A DNA stretch of 64,000 nucleotides from Clostridium intestinale DSM 6191 (GCF_900130055.1 NZ_FQXU01000012.1:1-64000), one strand, 5' to 3'. Positions 52,394-61,128 are shown, counted from the stretch's first letter. Program-made: numbers and translations. The notes: a model not told the origin generated them from the letters alone.

Positions 52394-53162
52394 ACTCCTC
52401 CCCCCTAACTAGAAAAGTGTTTAAATACTCATGGATTTCTTTATAATCCTCGTTTCTAATAATTACATCATAACTTTTACCATCCTTAGTTTCTAATAAA
52501 ACTTCTGTGATAAGTTTAGGTCTTACTACTACAATATATCCAAGACCTAATATAGCGCTATAAAAACCAAGCAATGCTAAAACTTCAGACTTTGTAGCAA
52601 AATATATTCCAGCGGCTAACGTACCTCCTGCAGCTCCTATTGAAAATAAAAAAGGTATTGCAGCTACAAGTGTTATAAGAGCTTTTGTTAAACTTAAATT
52701 ACTTTCAAGCAACCTTTTAAGTCTAAATTGCCTTTTAACCTTTTTACCTAAACTTATCTTTTTGATTTCTTCTTTTAAATAACTCTCTGTTACAAATGGG
52801 TTGTTATAATAATTGGCTGAAGTTATCATAATTCTCTTATTTGTGCAAAACATTAACCTATTAAAAGAGTAACCATCACCAGACATAAATGGTATTTTAG
52901 CTATCATGTTTATCATAATTGAATCCTCTAAAACATCTATATCCGTACCTTTAATAGTTTTCTCTATAAATTCACCTTGCTCCAACATTTCTTGGACACG
53001 TAATCCACTTTTCTTAAGCCCACCTCTAGCTATTCTTGTCCTAACATCATTTGTTATCCTATTTAAACTGTTGTCATCAATATCAGAAAAGCTCATATAA
53101 CTTTCTATCTCATCCTCATCATAAGTGTTTTCATTTAACAGTTTGGCTATTTCTTTATTCAT
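52383..53162 (-). CDS. Membrane protein, candidate anti-sigma factor
   Basis: 259 aa. A soluble N-terminal part (MNKEIAKLLNENTYDEDEIESYMSFSDID, then RITNDVRTRIARGG) looks like the helical anti-sigma segments found with clostridial ECF factors. A PH-like beta region (GDGYSFNRLMFCTNKRIMITSANYYNN) follows. Two transmembrane helices come next (residues about 158-215), then a short cytoplasmic beta tail. Assignment as anti-sigma rests on overlap with the sigma gene and the membrane anchor. AGGAGGGAGTAAT precedes the ATG. Confidence 0.65.
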   Translation of the reverse strand: MNKEIAKLLNENTYDEDEIESYMSFSDIDDNSLNRITNDVRTRIARGGLKKSGLRVQEMLEQGEFIEKTIKGTDIDVLEDSIMINMIAKIPFMSGDGYSFNRLMFCTNKRIMITSANYYNNPFVTESYLKEEIKKISLGKKVKRQFRLKRLLESNLSLTKALITLVAAIPFLFSIGAAGGTLAAGIYFATKSEVLALLGFYSAILGLGYIVVVRPKLITEVLLETKDGKSYDVIIRNEDYKEIHEYLNTFLVRGEEFDR

Positions 53163-53283
53163 ATTACTCCCTCCTAATAAGTTTCTTTACCATATATTCG
53201 TAAATTAATAGAAAATATTGGACAAAAAATTCTAATTATTAAAAGTTTTTGTATAAATTATATATCTCAATATTTTGTTAACC

Positions 53284-53371
53284 TTGTACAATTGTACAGG
53301 TGTACAAATTAACAAATTAACAATTTTACAGATGTACAGGTGTACGATTGTACAGTTGTACATCTGTAAAA
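53284..53371. repeat. Degenerate 8-bp tandem array, 11 units
   Basis: Eleven consecutive octamers around the consensus TTGTACAG (for example TTGTACAA, TTGTACAG, GTGTACAA, ATTAACAA twice, ATGTACAG, TTGTACAT). It lies in the 338-nt gene-free stretch 53163-53500, upstream of the ECF sigma operon. Otherwise only AT-rich DNA and the kinase terminator are there. Confidence 0.9.
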
Positions 53372-53433
53372 AAGTTTTTATAAATATATTTCCACAATCT
53401 TATTTAAAATTTTTAGAGGGATTAGAATAAAAT

Positions 53434-53469
53434 AATACTCTGCTTAAGATAAATTCAAAGCAGAGTATT
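53434..53469 (-). terminator. Terminator of the LytTR two-component operon
   Basis: A 12-bp perfect stem (AATACTCTGCTT) with a 12-nt loop is followed by ATTTTATTC on the minus strand, about 30 nt past the kinase stop. Confidence 0.78.
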
Positions 53470-53500
53470 TTAATATGTAATTATAACAACCAAAATATAA

Positions 53501-54799
53501 TTAATGGTTATCTTTAAAGTTTTTATCTAGAGTTATAGTTTGTGTAAACTCTCTATCTTCGATTAAGGTGTCTAGATAAATAGCTTCATATTTATTTATT
53601 ATCTCTCTTAAACTTGTAAGACCTATTCCTCTATTGGCACCTTTAGTTGAAAACCCCTTTTTATAAAGCTTCTCTACAGATGGTATATCCCCCTTGTAAC
53701 TATTGCATATAACTATTATTAGGGACTGGTTGTCTTTTATAAATCCTACCTTAATTTTAGGTAAAACACATTCTTCTGTAGCCTCTATAGCATTATCTAA
53801 TAATATGCCTAGTACTCTAGTCAAATCTATTATGTTCATACTTATTTGTTCTATGGGTTCCTTTATATCAATTAAGACTTCTATGCCCATTTCCTGTGCT
53901 CTTATTAGTTTTAATGATAATAGTCCTTTAATCTCAGGCACTTTTATCTGCCTAAGACGTCCTATTTCTGAATCATTTTTTCCAATCTTTTTGTTTAAGG
54001 GTAATATGTTTTCATAGAAATGCTTTTTTAAACCTGTCATGTCTTCTTCATCTATATATCCCATCATTGATGATATTATATTAGCGTAATCATGTTTAAA
54101 AGACCTCATATCACTATACATACCTTCTACTTTTGTAGTATAGTTTTGTAAAATTTCAAAATTAATCTGCTTACTTTTTAATTCTGCTTCTTTTGTTGTA
54201 ACTCTAAACATTACATATATTATTATAATTATTAAGATGCATAAAATAAAAAACAAAAATGCATTAATATATGTTCCATCAATACCTTTAGCAGCTACGC
54301 TAGTATAGATTTTTATTAATATTAAAACCAGTGCTATTGTCATTAATATAAGAAACTTCCTATTAAATAAAACATCTATTATTTTTAGATTTGCTTTCTT
54401 TAAGAGTTTCCCTAACACTTTACTTACTAAAAACATTACTATTAACTCTAATGCCATAAATTTTAATGTAAATTCCGGCCCTACACCATTTATGTTAAAC
54501 AACATATAATATAATGCACATAAAGCATAATCGACCATTATAAGCAACATTATTGAAGTTAGTGAATATGCTATGCTATGTAGTACTTTTTTAGTATTTA
54601 TGTATATATATAATCCTCCACCAATTAACATTGGAAGCATCTTTAAATAATGTTTTATTTCAAATGCTATTGTTGATGCTATTAACGTTAATATCATAGC
54701 AATTATAAGCTCTTTAAAATCTATTTCAAAATAAGATAAATTAACTATAATTATGTATGTAAACAAAGTGCAAAAAACCACTGAGCTATATTGATCCAT
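53501..54799 (-). CDS. AgrC-like sensor kinase (GHKL), partner of the LytTR regulator
   Basis: 432 aa. Six to seven N-terminal transmembrane helices (residues about 1-205) and a DHp region with RSFKHDYANIISSMMGYI precede a GHKL ATPase with GILLDNAIEA and GANRGIGLTSLREI. It resembles peptide-sensing AgrC/ComD kinases. It is 24 nt downstream of the LytTR regulator gene. No AgrD or AgrB gene is nearby, so the signal is unknown. A close paralogue is encoded at 59339-60634. Confidence 0.92.
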   Translation of the reverse strand: MDQYSSVVFCTLFTYIIIVNLSYFEIDFKELIIAMILTLIASTIAFEIKHYLKMLPMLIGGGLYIYINTKKVLHSIAYSLTSIMLLIMVDYALCALYYMLFNINGVGPEFTLKFMALELIVMFLVSKVLGKLLKKANLKIIDVLFNRKFLILMTIALVLILIKIYTSVAAKGIDGTYINAFLFFILCILIIIIIYVMFRVTTKEAELKSKQINFEILQNYTTKVEGMYSDMRSFKHDYANIISSMMGYIDEEDMTGLKKHFYENILPLNKKIGKNDSEIGRLRQIKVPEIKGLLSLKLIRAQEMGIEVLIDIKEPIEQISMNIIDLTRVLGILLDNAIEATEECVLPKIKVGFIKDNQSLIIVICNSYKGDIPSVEKLYKKGFSTKGANRGIGLTSLREIINKYEAIYLDTLIEDREFTQTITLDKNFKDNH

Positions 54800-54823
54800 C
54801 TTCTGTCTCCTTAATACAAGTGT

Positions 54824-55549
54824 CTAATCACCTATTAAATTCTTCATATGCCTTATAGAAACTAAACATTCTTCTCCATTTTTCATATATATTATTCTTT
54901 TTTTAACGTCTATCTCTTCTATATTATCCTTGTTTACTATATATGACTTATGACATCTATAAAATCTTGAATCTAACTTTTCTTCTACATCTTTCATTTG
55001 AGCTATAAATTCTATATATCTATTTTCACCGTGTAAGACAATTTTTCTTATAAAGGTTGAGGTTTCAAAAAATAGAATTTTATTAAAAGGTATTTTAATT
55101 ATTTTATCTCCAACTTTTACACTAAAGATTTTATCGTCTATTCTTTTATCTGATAACTTATTACAGGCCTCTTCTAGACATTGCCTTATTTTAGGTTTAA
55201 GTTCTTTATAGTCTTCCTTTACTATATAATCCATTGCTTCAACCTTATATTTGAAGGTCAAGTAACTCATTTCTTCATGGGTTGTTACGAAAACAATAAA
55301 ACCACGTGGATCGTATTTTCTTATTTCCGCAGCCAGTTCTATTCCATTTATATCAGACTTTAGATCCACATCTAAAAAATATATACCGATCTCATCATTG
55401 TTACGTACATGATTTATAAGCTCTTTAGGATTACCTGTCTCTAATGCTACTTCCATATTATAATCACTAAATTCTATACAATCTTCTACTATATTTAAAA
55501 ATCTTTTTCTTTGAATATCACTATCTTCGCATATAAATATTTTAAGCAT
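54824..55549 (-). CDS. LytTR-family response regulator (AgrA-like)
   Basis: About 241 aa. The receiver domain (KIFICEDSDIQRKRF, phospho-Asp in GIYFLDVDLKSDINGIEL) precedes a LytTR DNA-binding domain (IPFNKILFFETSTFIRKIVLH, FYRCHKSYIVNKDNIEEIDVKKRIIYM, RHMKNL). LytTR proteins bind two direct repeats about 21 bp apart. Exactly such pairs occur three times in this window. ATG at 55549 has AGGAGG 6 nt upstream. Confidence 0.94.
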   Translation of the reverse strand: MLKIFICEDSDIQRKRFLNIVEDCIEFSDYNMEVALETGNPKELINHVRNNDEIGIYFLDVDLKSDINGIELAAEIRKYDPRGFIVFVTTHEEMSYLTFKYKVEAMDYIVKEDYKELKPKIRQCLEEACNKLSDKRIDDKIFSVKVGDKIIKIPFNKILFFETSTFIRKIVLHGENRYIEFIAQMKDVEEKLDSRFYRCHKSYIVNKDNIEEIDVKKRIIYMKNGEECLVSIRHMKNLIGD

Positions 55550-55614
55550 CACAATCCTCCTAACTTATTTTAAAGCATGCATCATAAATTATAGCATAAT
55601 TTTGGTAAAACATT

Positions 55615-55682
55615 AACGTTTATTACAGTTTTTCCAACGTTTATTACACTTTTAACTATTTTCAATTAGTCTTTGATATAAT
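55615..55682 (+). promoter_or_regulatory. LytTR-type promoter of the 140-aa membrane protein
   Basis: Two identical boxes AACGTTTATTACA (55615-55627 and 55636-55648), then 28 nt, then TATAAT (55677-55682). There is no -35 hexamer. Confidence 0.85.
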
Positions 55683-55715
55683 ATTTTCATGATTATTTAT
55701 GAGGGGGATTTATTT

Positions 55716-56138
55716 ATGGAAGATTATAAAAGGTATACTTTAGGTGCAGGAATATTAACTGTATCTATAATTCAACTAGTTATCTATGGATTTGCTCTAT
55801 TAGGTCTAGTTCCTGTTCTTTTAATGAAAGATCAGTTTTCTAGTATTGTTGGAGAGGAAGCTATGGCTGCTTTAAGTGGTCCTACTTTAATTATTAGTAT
55901 TGTATTAATTGTAATTTTAGTTTTAGGCATCATTTTAATTTTAGCCAAAAAATCACTAGGAGTTTATATATTTTTCACATGCATAATAATAAATATTTTA
56001 TATTCTATTATAATGAATGGATTTAAAATTTCAACTTTAAGCTCACTGATACTCCCAGCACTTATGGCTTTCTTTATATATAAGAAAAAACATCTTTATT
56101 TTGGGGATAAAGATGGAAATGTAAACACATACAATTAA
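55716..56138 (+). CDS. Four-helix membrane protein, LytTR-regulated candidate
   Basis: About 140 aa with four hydrophobic helices (residues about 9-36, 53-77, 82-100, 106-122) and a polar C-terminus (KKKHLYFGDKDGNVNTYN). ATG at 55716 is chosen because GAGGGGGATTTATTT precedes it. It is divergent from the LytTR regulator and carries two perfect boxes in its promoter, making it the best candidate for direct activation. No family was recognised. Confidence 0.8.
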   Translation: MEDYKRYTLGAGILTVSIIQLVIYGFALLGLVPVLLMKDQFSSIVGEEAMAALSGPTLIISIVLIVILVLGIILILAKKSLGVYIFFTCIIINILYSIIMNGFKISTLSSLILPALMAFFIYKKKHLYFGDKDGNVNTYN

Positions 56139-56167
56139 TATAGCCTCTAAATTTACAACCATATATA

Positions 56168-56208
56168 ATAAGGGCAATTACTTAACTACGCCAAGTAATT
56201 GCCCTTAT
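56168..56208 (+). terminator. Bidirectional terminator at 56.2 kb
   Basis: A 16-bp perfect stem (ATAAGGGCAATTACTT) with a 9-nt loop is followed by ATTTTTT on plus. The efflux operon converges on it from the other side. Confidence 0.85.
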
Positions 56209-56213
56209 ATTTT

Positions 56214-57398
56214 TTACATATATATTGCTTTAATAGGATCTAGTTTTGAAGCATTGTAGGCTGGTATTATACCAAATATTATTCCAACTATAACTGATGT
56301 TAAAGTTGCTCCTATAAAACTACTTACAGTTAATACTGGGGTAAATGGTAAAAATGCTCCTACTATCCTTGATACTATATATCCAAAGCCTATTCCTATA
56401 AGTCCGCCTGTTCCTGTTACTATTATTGCTTCAAATAAGAATTGTAGCATAATACTCTTAGGTTTAGCCCCTATAGCTCGTCTTATTCCTATTTCTCGCT
56501 TTCTTTCTGTTACTGATACGTACATTATATTCATTACGCCTATTCCTCCTACGAATAAGGAAATTCCAGTAACTAAAGCTATAAAGGTTGTTAATCCATC
56601 TATAATTTTCTCAAAAGCTTTTGTTATAGCTTGAGGATCTTGTACCTCATACGTTCCCTGTATGTTTGGGTGGCTACTCTTTAATTCCTTTTTTATATCT
56701 TCAAGAACTGAATCTTTATCTTCATTAGGTTTAATATAAATGTCTATTGCATTAATAGCACTTTCTGATGTCATAGACTTTTTGGCTTCTTCCGATATGT
56801 AGCTTGACCCTCCATCTAATGAGAGCATCCCAGCTTCAGCTAATGTTCCTATAACTTCATAGTTATATCCTCCTATTGTTATAGCCTTTCCTAAAGCATT
56901 TTCTGGAGAACCAAACAGCTCTTTAGTAACATTTTTATCTAGTACTATTAATTTCTTATCTTCTTCGCCATCTCTAAAATTTCTTCCATACTCTATATTT
57001 AACTTTTTGTCTTTATAGGAATTTAGCATGATAAAATTTCTTTTATCAAAATAACTTGCTTCACTAGTTATAAAATTTAATCCTGCTAGAATGCCTTGAG
57101 CTGCCTCTACTTGTTGCACTCCTTGGATTCTTTGAATATTATATATATCATCTTTATTAAATGGTTCTATTAGGCTTGTATCAGCTCCTATATTTTCTGC
57201 TTGAAAGTACATATTTACTTTATTTGCACTGGTATCTTCTGCTGATGACAGAACCTCAGCTTTAAGCCCATTTCCTATAGAAAGTATAGTTACTACTGAA
57301 CTTATTCCTATTATTATCCCTATCATGGTTAGAAATGCCCTTAGTTTATGAGATCTTAAACTATAGAGCGCTGTTTTGATTAAGCTTATTATCGACAT
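56214..57398 (-). CDS. MacB-like ABC transporter permease
   Basis: 394 aa. One N-terminal helix (LRAFLTMIGIIIGISSVVTILSIG), a periplasmic-type MacB core domain (about 45-265), then three helices around VMNIMYVSVTERKREIGIRRAIGAKPKSI and a terminal ASKLDPIKAI. The layout matches MacB/YknZ permeases that work in export or in toxic peptide resistance without moving substrate through a classic channel. It overlaps the ATPase gene by 38 nt and is last in the operon. Confidence 0.92.
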   Translation of the reverse strand: MSIISLIKTALYSLRSHKLRAFLTMIGIIIGISSVVTILSIGNGLKAEVLSSAEDTSANKVNMYFQAENIGADTSLIEPFNKDDIYNIQRIQGVQQVEAAQGILAGLNFITSEASYFDKRNFIMLNSYKDKKLNIEYGRNFRDGEEDKKLIVLDKNVTKELFGSPENALGKAITIGGYNYEVIGTLAEAGMLSLDGGSSYISEEAKKSMTSESAINAIDIYIKPNEDKDSVLEDIKKELKSSHPNIQGTYEVQDPQAITKAFEKIIDGLTTFIALVTGISLFVGGIGVMNIMYVSVTERKREIGIRRAIGAKPKSIMLQFLFEAIIVTGTGGLIGIGFGYIVSRIVGAFLPFTPVLTVSSFIGATLTSVIVGIIFGIIPAYNASKLDPIKAIYM

Positions 57399-58080
57399 AT
57401 CCTATCCCCTTTGTTATAACCCCATCTTTTATATTTATTACTTTATTTGCATACTTAACTAGATCCTCATCATGAGTAACCATTATTATAGTTTTATTCT
57501 CTTCATTAAGCTTTTTAAGTATGTTCATTATCTCTGTGCTTGTATTACTATCTAAGGCTCCTGTAGGTTCATCTGCAAATATTACATAGGGGTTATTTAT
57601 TAGAGCTCTAGCAATTGCTATACGCTGCTGCTGACCTCCTGATAATTCTGTAGGTATCTGATTTTTTTTATTTAATAATCCAACCATGTCTAGATATTTT
57701 TCTATACTTTTATCTCTTTCCTTATGGGGTATATTCCCCTTATAAAGCAGTGGTAACTCAACATTTTGCCCTATTGTTAATGATTCTATAAGGTGAAACT
57801 GTTGAAATATAAAGCCCATATATTCATTTCTAAATTCTGATTTTTCATTCTCATTTAAGTTAGTTACATCTTTCCCATTAAATATATAATTACCACTATC
57901 AAAGCTATCTAGAAAACCAAGAAGATTTAGAAGGGTTGTCTTACCACTACCTGACTTACCCATAATCATTAAGAAATCTCCCTGTTCTATATCTAAATTT
58001 ATAGATTTTAGTGCATGTAATCTATCGCCTTTTAATTTATAGTATTTATCTATATTCTTAAGCTCTATAACCTTACTCAA
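57361..58080 (-). CDS. MacB/YknY-like ABC transporter ATPase
   Basis: 239 aa. Walker A (GKSGSGKTT), Q-loop (IFQQFHLIESLT), signature (LSGGQQQRIAIARAL), Walker B (VIFADEPTGALD) and H-loop (MVTHDEDL) are all intact, in the LolD/MacB subfamily pattern (ALKSINLDIEQGDFLMIMG). It overlaps the membrane fusion gene by 8 nt and the permease by 38 nt. Confidence 0.95.
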   Translation of the reverse strand: MSKVIELKNIDKYYKLKGDRLHALKSINLDIEQGDFLMIMGKSGSGKTTLLNLLGFLDSFDSGNYIFNGKDVTNLNENEKSEFRNEYMGFIFQQFHLIESLTIGQNVELPLLYKGNIPHKERDKSIEKYLDMVGLLNKKNQIPTELSGGQQQRIAIARALINNPYVIFADEPTGALDSNTSTEIMNILKKLNEENKTIIMVTHDEDLVKYANKVINIKDGVITKGIGYVDNKLNQNSAL

Positions 58081-59191
58081 CAGATATCCCTTCTTTCATT
58101 TCATCATTAGGGTTTTCTGCTATTTCATCACCTTCTGATAGACCACTTGTAACTATTGCTTTTTCTCCATCTTCGCTGTAGGCTATAACTTGTTTAACTA
58201 ATTTTTTATCTACAACCTTGAAAACATAAGACTCCTCACCCTCTTTTAATATTGAAGCCTTAGGTATTTCTATTCCTTTATCATCTAACTTTATGGTAGC
58301 TTGTACATGGAATCCATTAGTTAAATTTTCTTGGGAATCCAGTGTTATTATTACATCATAGTTAGAAATATTTGCTCCAGCAGTTGCTGTGGCTGCATTA
58401 GCAATGGCTATATTATTAGTTACTGGTCTGTTTCCTACTGTAGTAACTTTTCCAGTTATTTTTTGGTTTGTAGGCAAGATTATTATTTCTGCCAATTGAT
58501 TTTCCTTTAATTTAGGTTGATCCTTTTCATTAACAGTTCCTTTGATATAAAAATTAACAGATTCTATAGTTATATATGGACTCGTCATATTGTTAGACTC
58601 ACCATGTAGTATAACTCTTCCGTCTATAGGTGCATTTATGCTTGAGTATTCTTTATTCTTAAGTGAAGTTAATTGCTCCTCATACGCACTTATTTGACTG
58701 TCTATGCTTGCTGTAGATATAAGGCTACTATTAATGTTTGATGTATTAGTAGCTTTGTCTTCTGTTGGATTTTGACTTGCTAATAAAGCTTGATTTTTAA
58801 TAGCCTCTTCTTGAGCCTTTTTTTGTGCCAAAAGCTCTTCCCTTTGGGATTTACTTGCCTTTAATTGAGAATTAATTTGATTAATTTGTTCAGTTACCTG
58901 CTCATTTTTATAAGTAAACAGGTTATCTCCTTTTTTAATTACTTGTCCATCTTTAACTGAAACCTTATCTATTTTTCCTTTTGTTGCATCTAGATATATA
59001 TCTTCAGTACCCTCTGGACCAATGATACCATTAACAAATACCTTTTCTCCTGATGATATTGTATAGGTGTTTATTTTAGCCTTCTCATTTGTATGCATAT
59101 TTTTCTTTAATAAATAAAATCCTATACTGGTTGCTAAAATTATAGCTGCTATAGCTATTAATATTATGTGGTTTTTTTTCAGTTTCTTCAT
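58073..59191 (-). CDS. HlyD/MacA/YknX-like membrane fusion protein
   Basis: 372 aa. One N-terminal transmembrane segment (residues about 8-27), a split lipoyl-like domain (GKIDKVSVKDGQVIKKGDNLF ... YSSINAPIDGRVILHGES), a coiled-coil hairpin (about 100-190) and a C-terminal beta domain ending ATIKLDDKGIEIPKASIL. First gene of the efflux operon, preceded by GGGGGATATTA and by a LytTR-type promoter. Confidence 0.92.
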   Translation of the reverse strand: MKKLKKNHIILIAIAAIILATSIGFYLLKKNMHTNEKAKINTYTISSGEKVFVNGIIGPEGTEDIYLDATKGKIDKVSVKDGQVIKKGDNLFTYKNEQVTEQINQINSQLKASKSQREELLAQKKAQEEAIKNQALLASQNPTEDKATNTSNINSSLISTASIDSQISAYEEQLTSLKNKEYSSINAPIDGRVILHGESNNMTSPYITIESVNFYIKGTVNEKDQPKLKENQLAEIIILPTNQKITGKVTTVGNRPVTNNIAIANAATATAGANISNYDVIITLDSQENLTNGFHVQATIKLDDKGIEIPKASILKEGEESYVFKVVDKKLVKQVIAYSEDGEKAIVTSGLSEGDEIAENPNDEMKEGISVE

Positions 59192-59228
59192 TAATATCCC
59201 CCTTGTCTTATTATATGTATATTATTTT

Positions 59229-59296
59229 AATGTAACATATTTGTAAAATTTTGTGGTGATTATGCAGTAAACGTACGTATTTCTGTAATAAACGTC
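59229..59296 (-). promoter_or_regulatory. LytTR-type promoter of the efflux operon
   Basis: On the minus strand GACGTTTATTACA (59296-59284) and TACGTTTACTGCA (59275-59263) have starts 21 nt apart. Then 28 nt, then TACATT (59234-59229). No -35 match (ACCACA). Same geometry as at 50.3 and 55.6 kb. Confidence 0.78.
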
Positions 59297-59305
59297 ACTT
59301 TTTAA

Positions 59306-59335
59306 AAAATCTCTGAAAAATTTTTCAGAGATTTT
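59306..59335 (-). terminator. Terminator of the second AgrC-like kinase gene
   Basis: A 15-bp inverted repeat (AAAATCTCTGAAAAA and its complement, no spacer) with a T-tract on the minus strand. It separates the kinase transcript from the efflux operon promoter. Confidence 0.78.
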
Positions 59336-59338
59336 ATC

Positions 59339-60634
59339 TTAGGTATTAGTTATTTGTAGCTCTTGTATAAAGTAATTATCTATCATCTTTGTCTCTAAAA
59401 ACACATTATCATAATCATCTATTATCTTTTTTAAATTGTTTAATCCAATTCCTCTTCCTGATCCCTTTGTAGAATAATTGGGTTTAAATATTTTATTTAG
59501 CGAAATATTTTTGTCCTTATAGCTATTAGAGATTACAATAATTATTGCTTTTTCTGTTTTAATAAATGCTAGCTTTAACTTAAACTCTAAACTTTCTTTA
59601 GATGCCTCAATAGCATTATCTAATAAAATTCCTAATATCCTACTTAAATCTATAATATTCATCTTTACATCATCTATGTTTTCAACTACCTCTACATGAA
59701 CATCCAATCCCAATTCCTGCGCTCTTATAAGCTTAGAAGAAACTATTCCTTTTATCTCGGGTATATCAATATTTTTTATTGCTCCGATTTTAAAATCCTT
59801 TTTTTGCATACTTTTACTTACAGGAATTATATTTTCATAAAAATGTCTTTCTAATCCGTCCATATCTCTATTATCTATATATCCAATCATTGATGATATT
59901 ATGTTTATATAATCATGTCTAAATACTCTCATATCAGAATAAAGCTTTTCCAAACTCTCAGTATATTGTTTTAGATTCTCAAACTCCTTTTGTTTATTTC
60001 TAAACTCTAACTCCTTAGTTAAGCTTCTAATTAATACAAAAAGAATTACTCCCAATAAAATAAAGTAAGTTAAAAATAAAATTCCATTAGCTCTTAATAC
60101 ATCTTCATTAAAGCCAGCCTTGCTACCTAAATAAATGTTTGTATAGAAAATAATCAATGTTAATAGTAAGCTTAAAACTATAAGTACTCCATACCTTCCT
60201 TTTAGATTTATATTAGTTAACTTGATTTTTTTATTTAATAAGTATCCTATACCCTTACTTATGGTTATGCATATAAAAAACTCTAGTAAGGCAACTCCTA
60301 TATCAAAATTTCCTCTAGTTACATTTATACCAAATAAGGATATATAGGTATTACTAACTATATAATCTGAAACCACTCCTATAAGTACTGCCCCTATTGG
60401 AATTATTATGCTTATCATAAGATTCTTATCATATTTATATAAAATAACCCCTGTTATTACTATCATTGGAATTACGGCTAAAAACTCTTCTATTTGAGCC
60501 ACAGGTATTGCAATAAGCTCCGCAGCTAATATCATTATAAAAAGATCTTTAAGACTTAGCTTGTAGCTAACTAGATTTATTATTGTCACATATATTAATA
60601 ATACAGTTATTAAAATTTGTATGTATATGGGCAT
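59339..60634 (-). CDS. Second AgrC-like sensor kinase (GHKL), no own regulator
   Basis: 431 aa. The architecture matches the kinase at 53501-54799, with shared blocks such as VFRHDYINIISSMIGYIDNRD, PEIKGIVSSKLIRAQELG, MNIIDLSRILGILLDNAIEA and GSGRGIGLNNLKKI. Six to seven N-terminal helices sense an unknown signal. It has no adjacent response regulator; its position just upstream of the efflux operon suggests it signals through the LytTR regulator at 54.8 kb. Confidence 0.9.
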   Translation of the reverse strand: MPIYIQILITVLLIYVTIINLVSYKLSLKDLFIMILAAELIAIPVAQIEEFLAVIPMIVITGVILYKYDKNLMISIIIPIGAVLIGVVSDYIVSNTYISLFGINVTRGNFDIGVALLEFFICITISKGIGYLLNKKIKLTNINLKGRYGVLIVLSLLLTLIIFYTNIYLGSKAGFNEDVLRANGILFLTYFILLGVILFVLIRSLTKELEFRNKQKEFENLKQYTESLEKLYSDMRVFRHDYINIISSMIGYIDNRDMDGLERHFYENIIPVSKSMQKKDFKIGAIKNIDIPEIKGIVSSKLIRAQELGLDVHVEVVENIDDVKMNIIDLSRILGILLDNAIEASKESLEFKLKLAFIKTEKAIIIVISNSYKDKNISLNKIFKPNYSTKGSGRGIGLNNLKKIIDDYDNVFLETKMIDNYFIQELQITNT

Positions 60635-60788
60635 ATATCCTATATTCTCCTCTATTTATTACTTTATTACATTATAAACCATTAATATTTTCATCACAAC
60701 TTATTATTAACCATTAAATAGGTTATTTAATATCTTCTTAAATGATTTATTAATCTTTTTCTTGTATTATCTCTTTTTCTCTTAGTTT

Positions 60789-60965
60789 TTGTAAGTAATT
60801 CGTGAAATAGCTTATATGGTAATAATACAGATAAAAAAAACCATAGGATAACGTTCAGTAAAACTGATACATTTCCTATGGCCCCTTTTCTACACATTTA
60901 TTTTATAAGTGTGTATCTTAATTCTATTGTACACTAAAATAGTGTGAATATTCACTATTTTTTTG
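60789..60965. ncRNA. Structured gene-free region, candidate small RNA
   Basis: The 500-nt stretch 60635-61134 has no supported gene. It contains a hairpin at 60841-60881 (CCATAGGA/TCCTATGG) with eight T beside it on the minus strand. A hairpin at 60891-60915 and a terminator-like stem at 60937-60960 followed by TTTTTG on the plus strand are also present. ACACTA-AAA-TAGTGT (60931-60945) competes with the last stem. A weak TTGTAA at 60789 could begin a plus-strand promoter. The strand is unresolved. Confidence 0.35.
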
Positions 60966-61089
60966 TTAAAATTCTATTTAATTTGTGTTTAATAATTATT
61001 TTCTCAATTTTTCTGTATATAATTTACTTATTTGGATTTAATGTTCGAGTTTCGTTGTTATAATTTAATAGTTTAACAATCTTAATATG

Positions 61090-61128
61090 AAAAAGCCGAC
61101 TTAAACTTTGAGTTTAAATCGGCTTTTT
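61090..61128 (-). terminator. Terminator of tRNA-Arg
   Basis: A 17-bp stem with one mismatch (AAAAAGCCGA outer arm) has T-runs on both strands and begins 6 nt past the tRNA 3' end. Confidence 0.82.
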
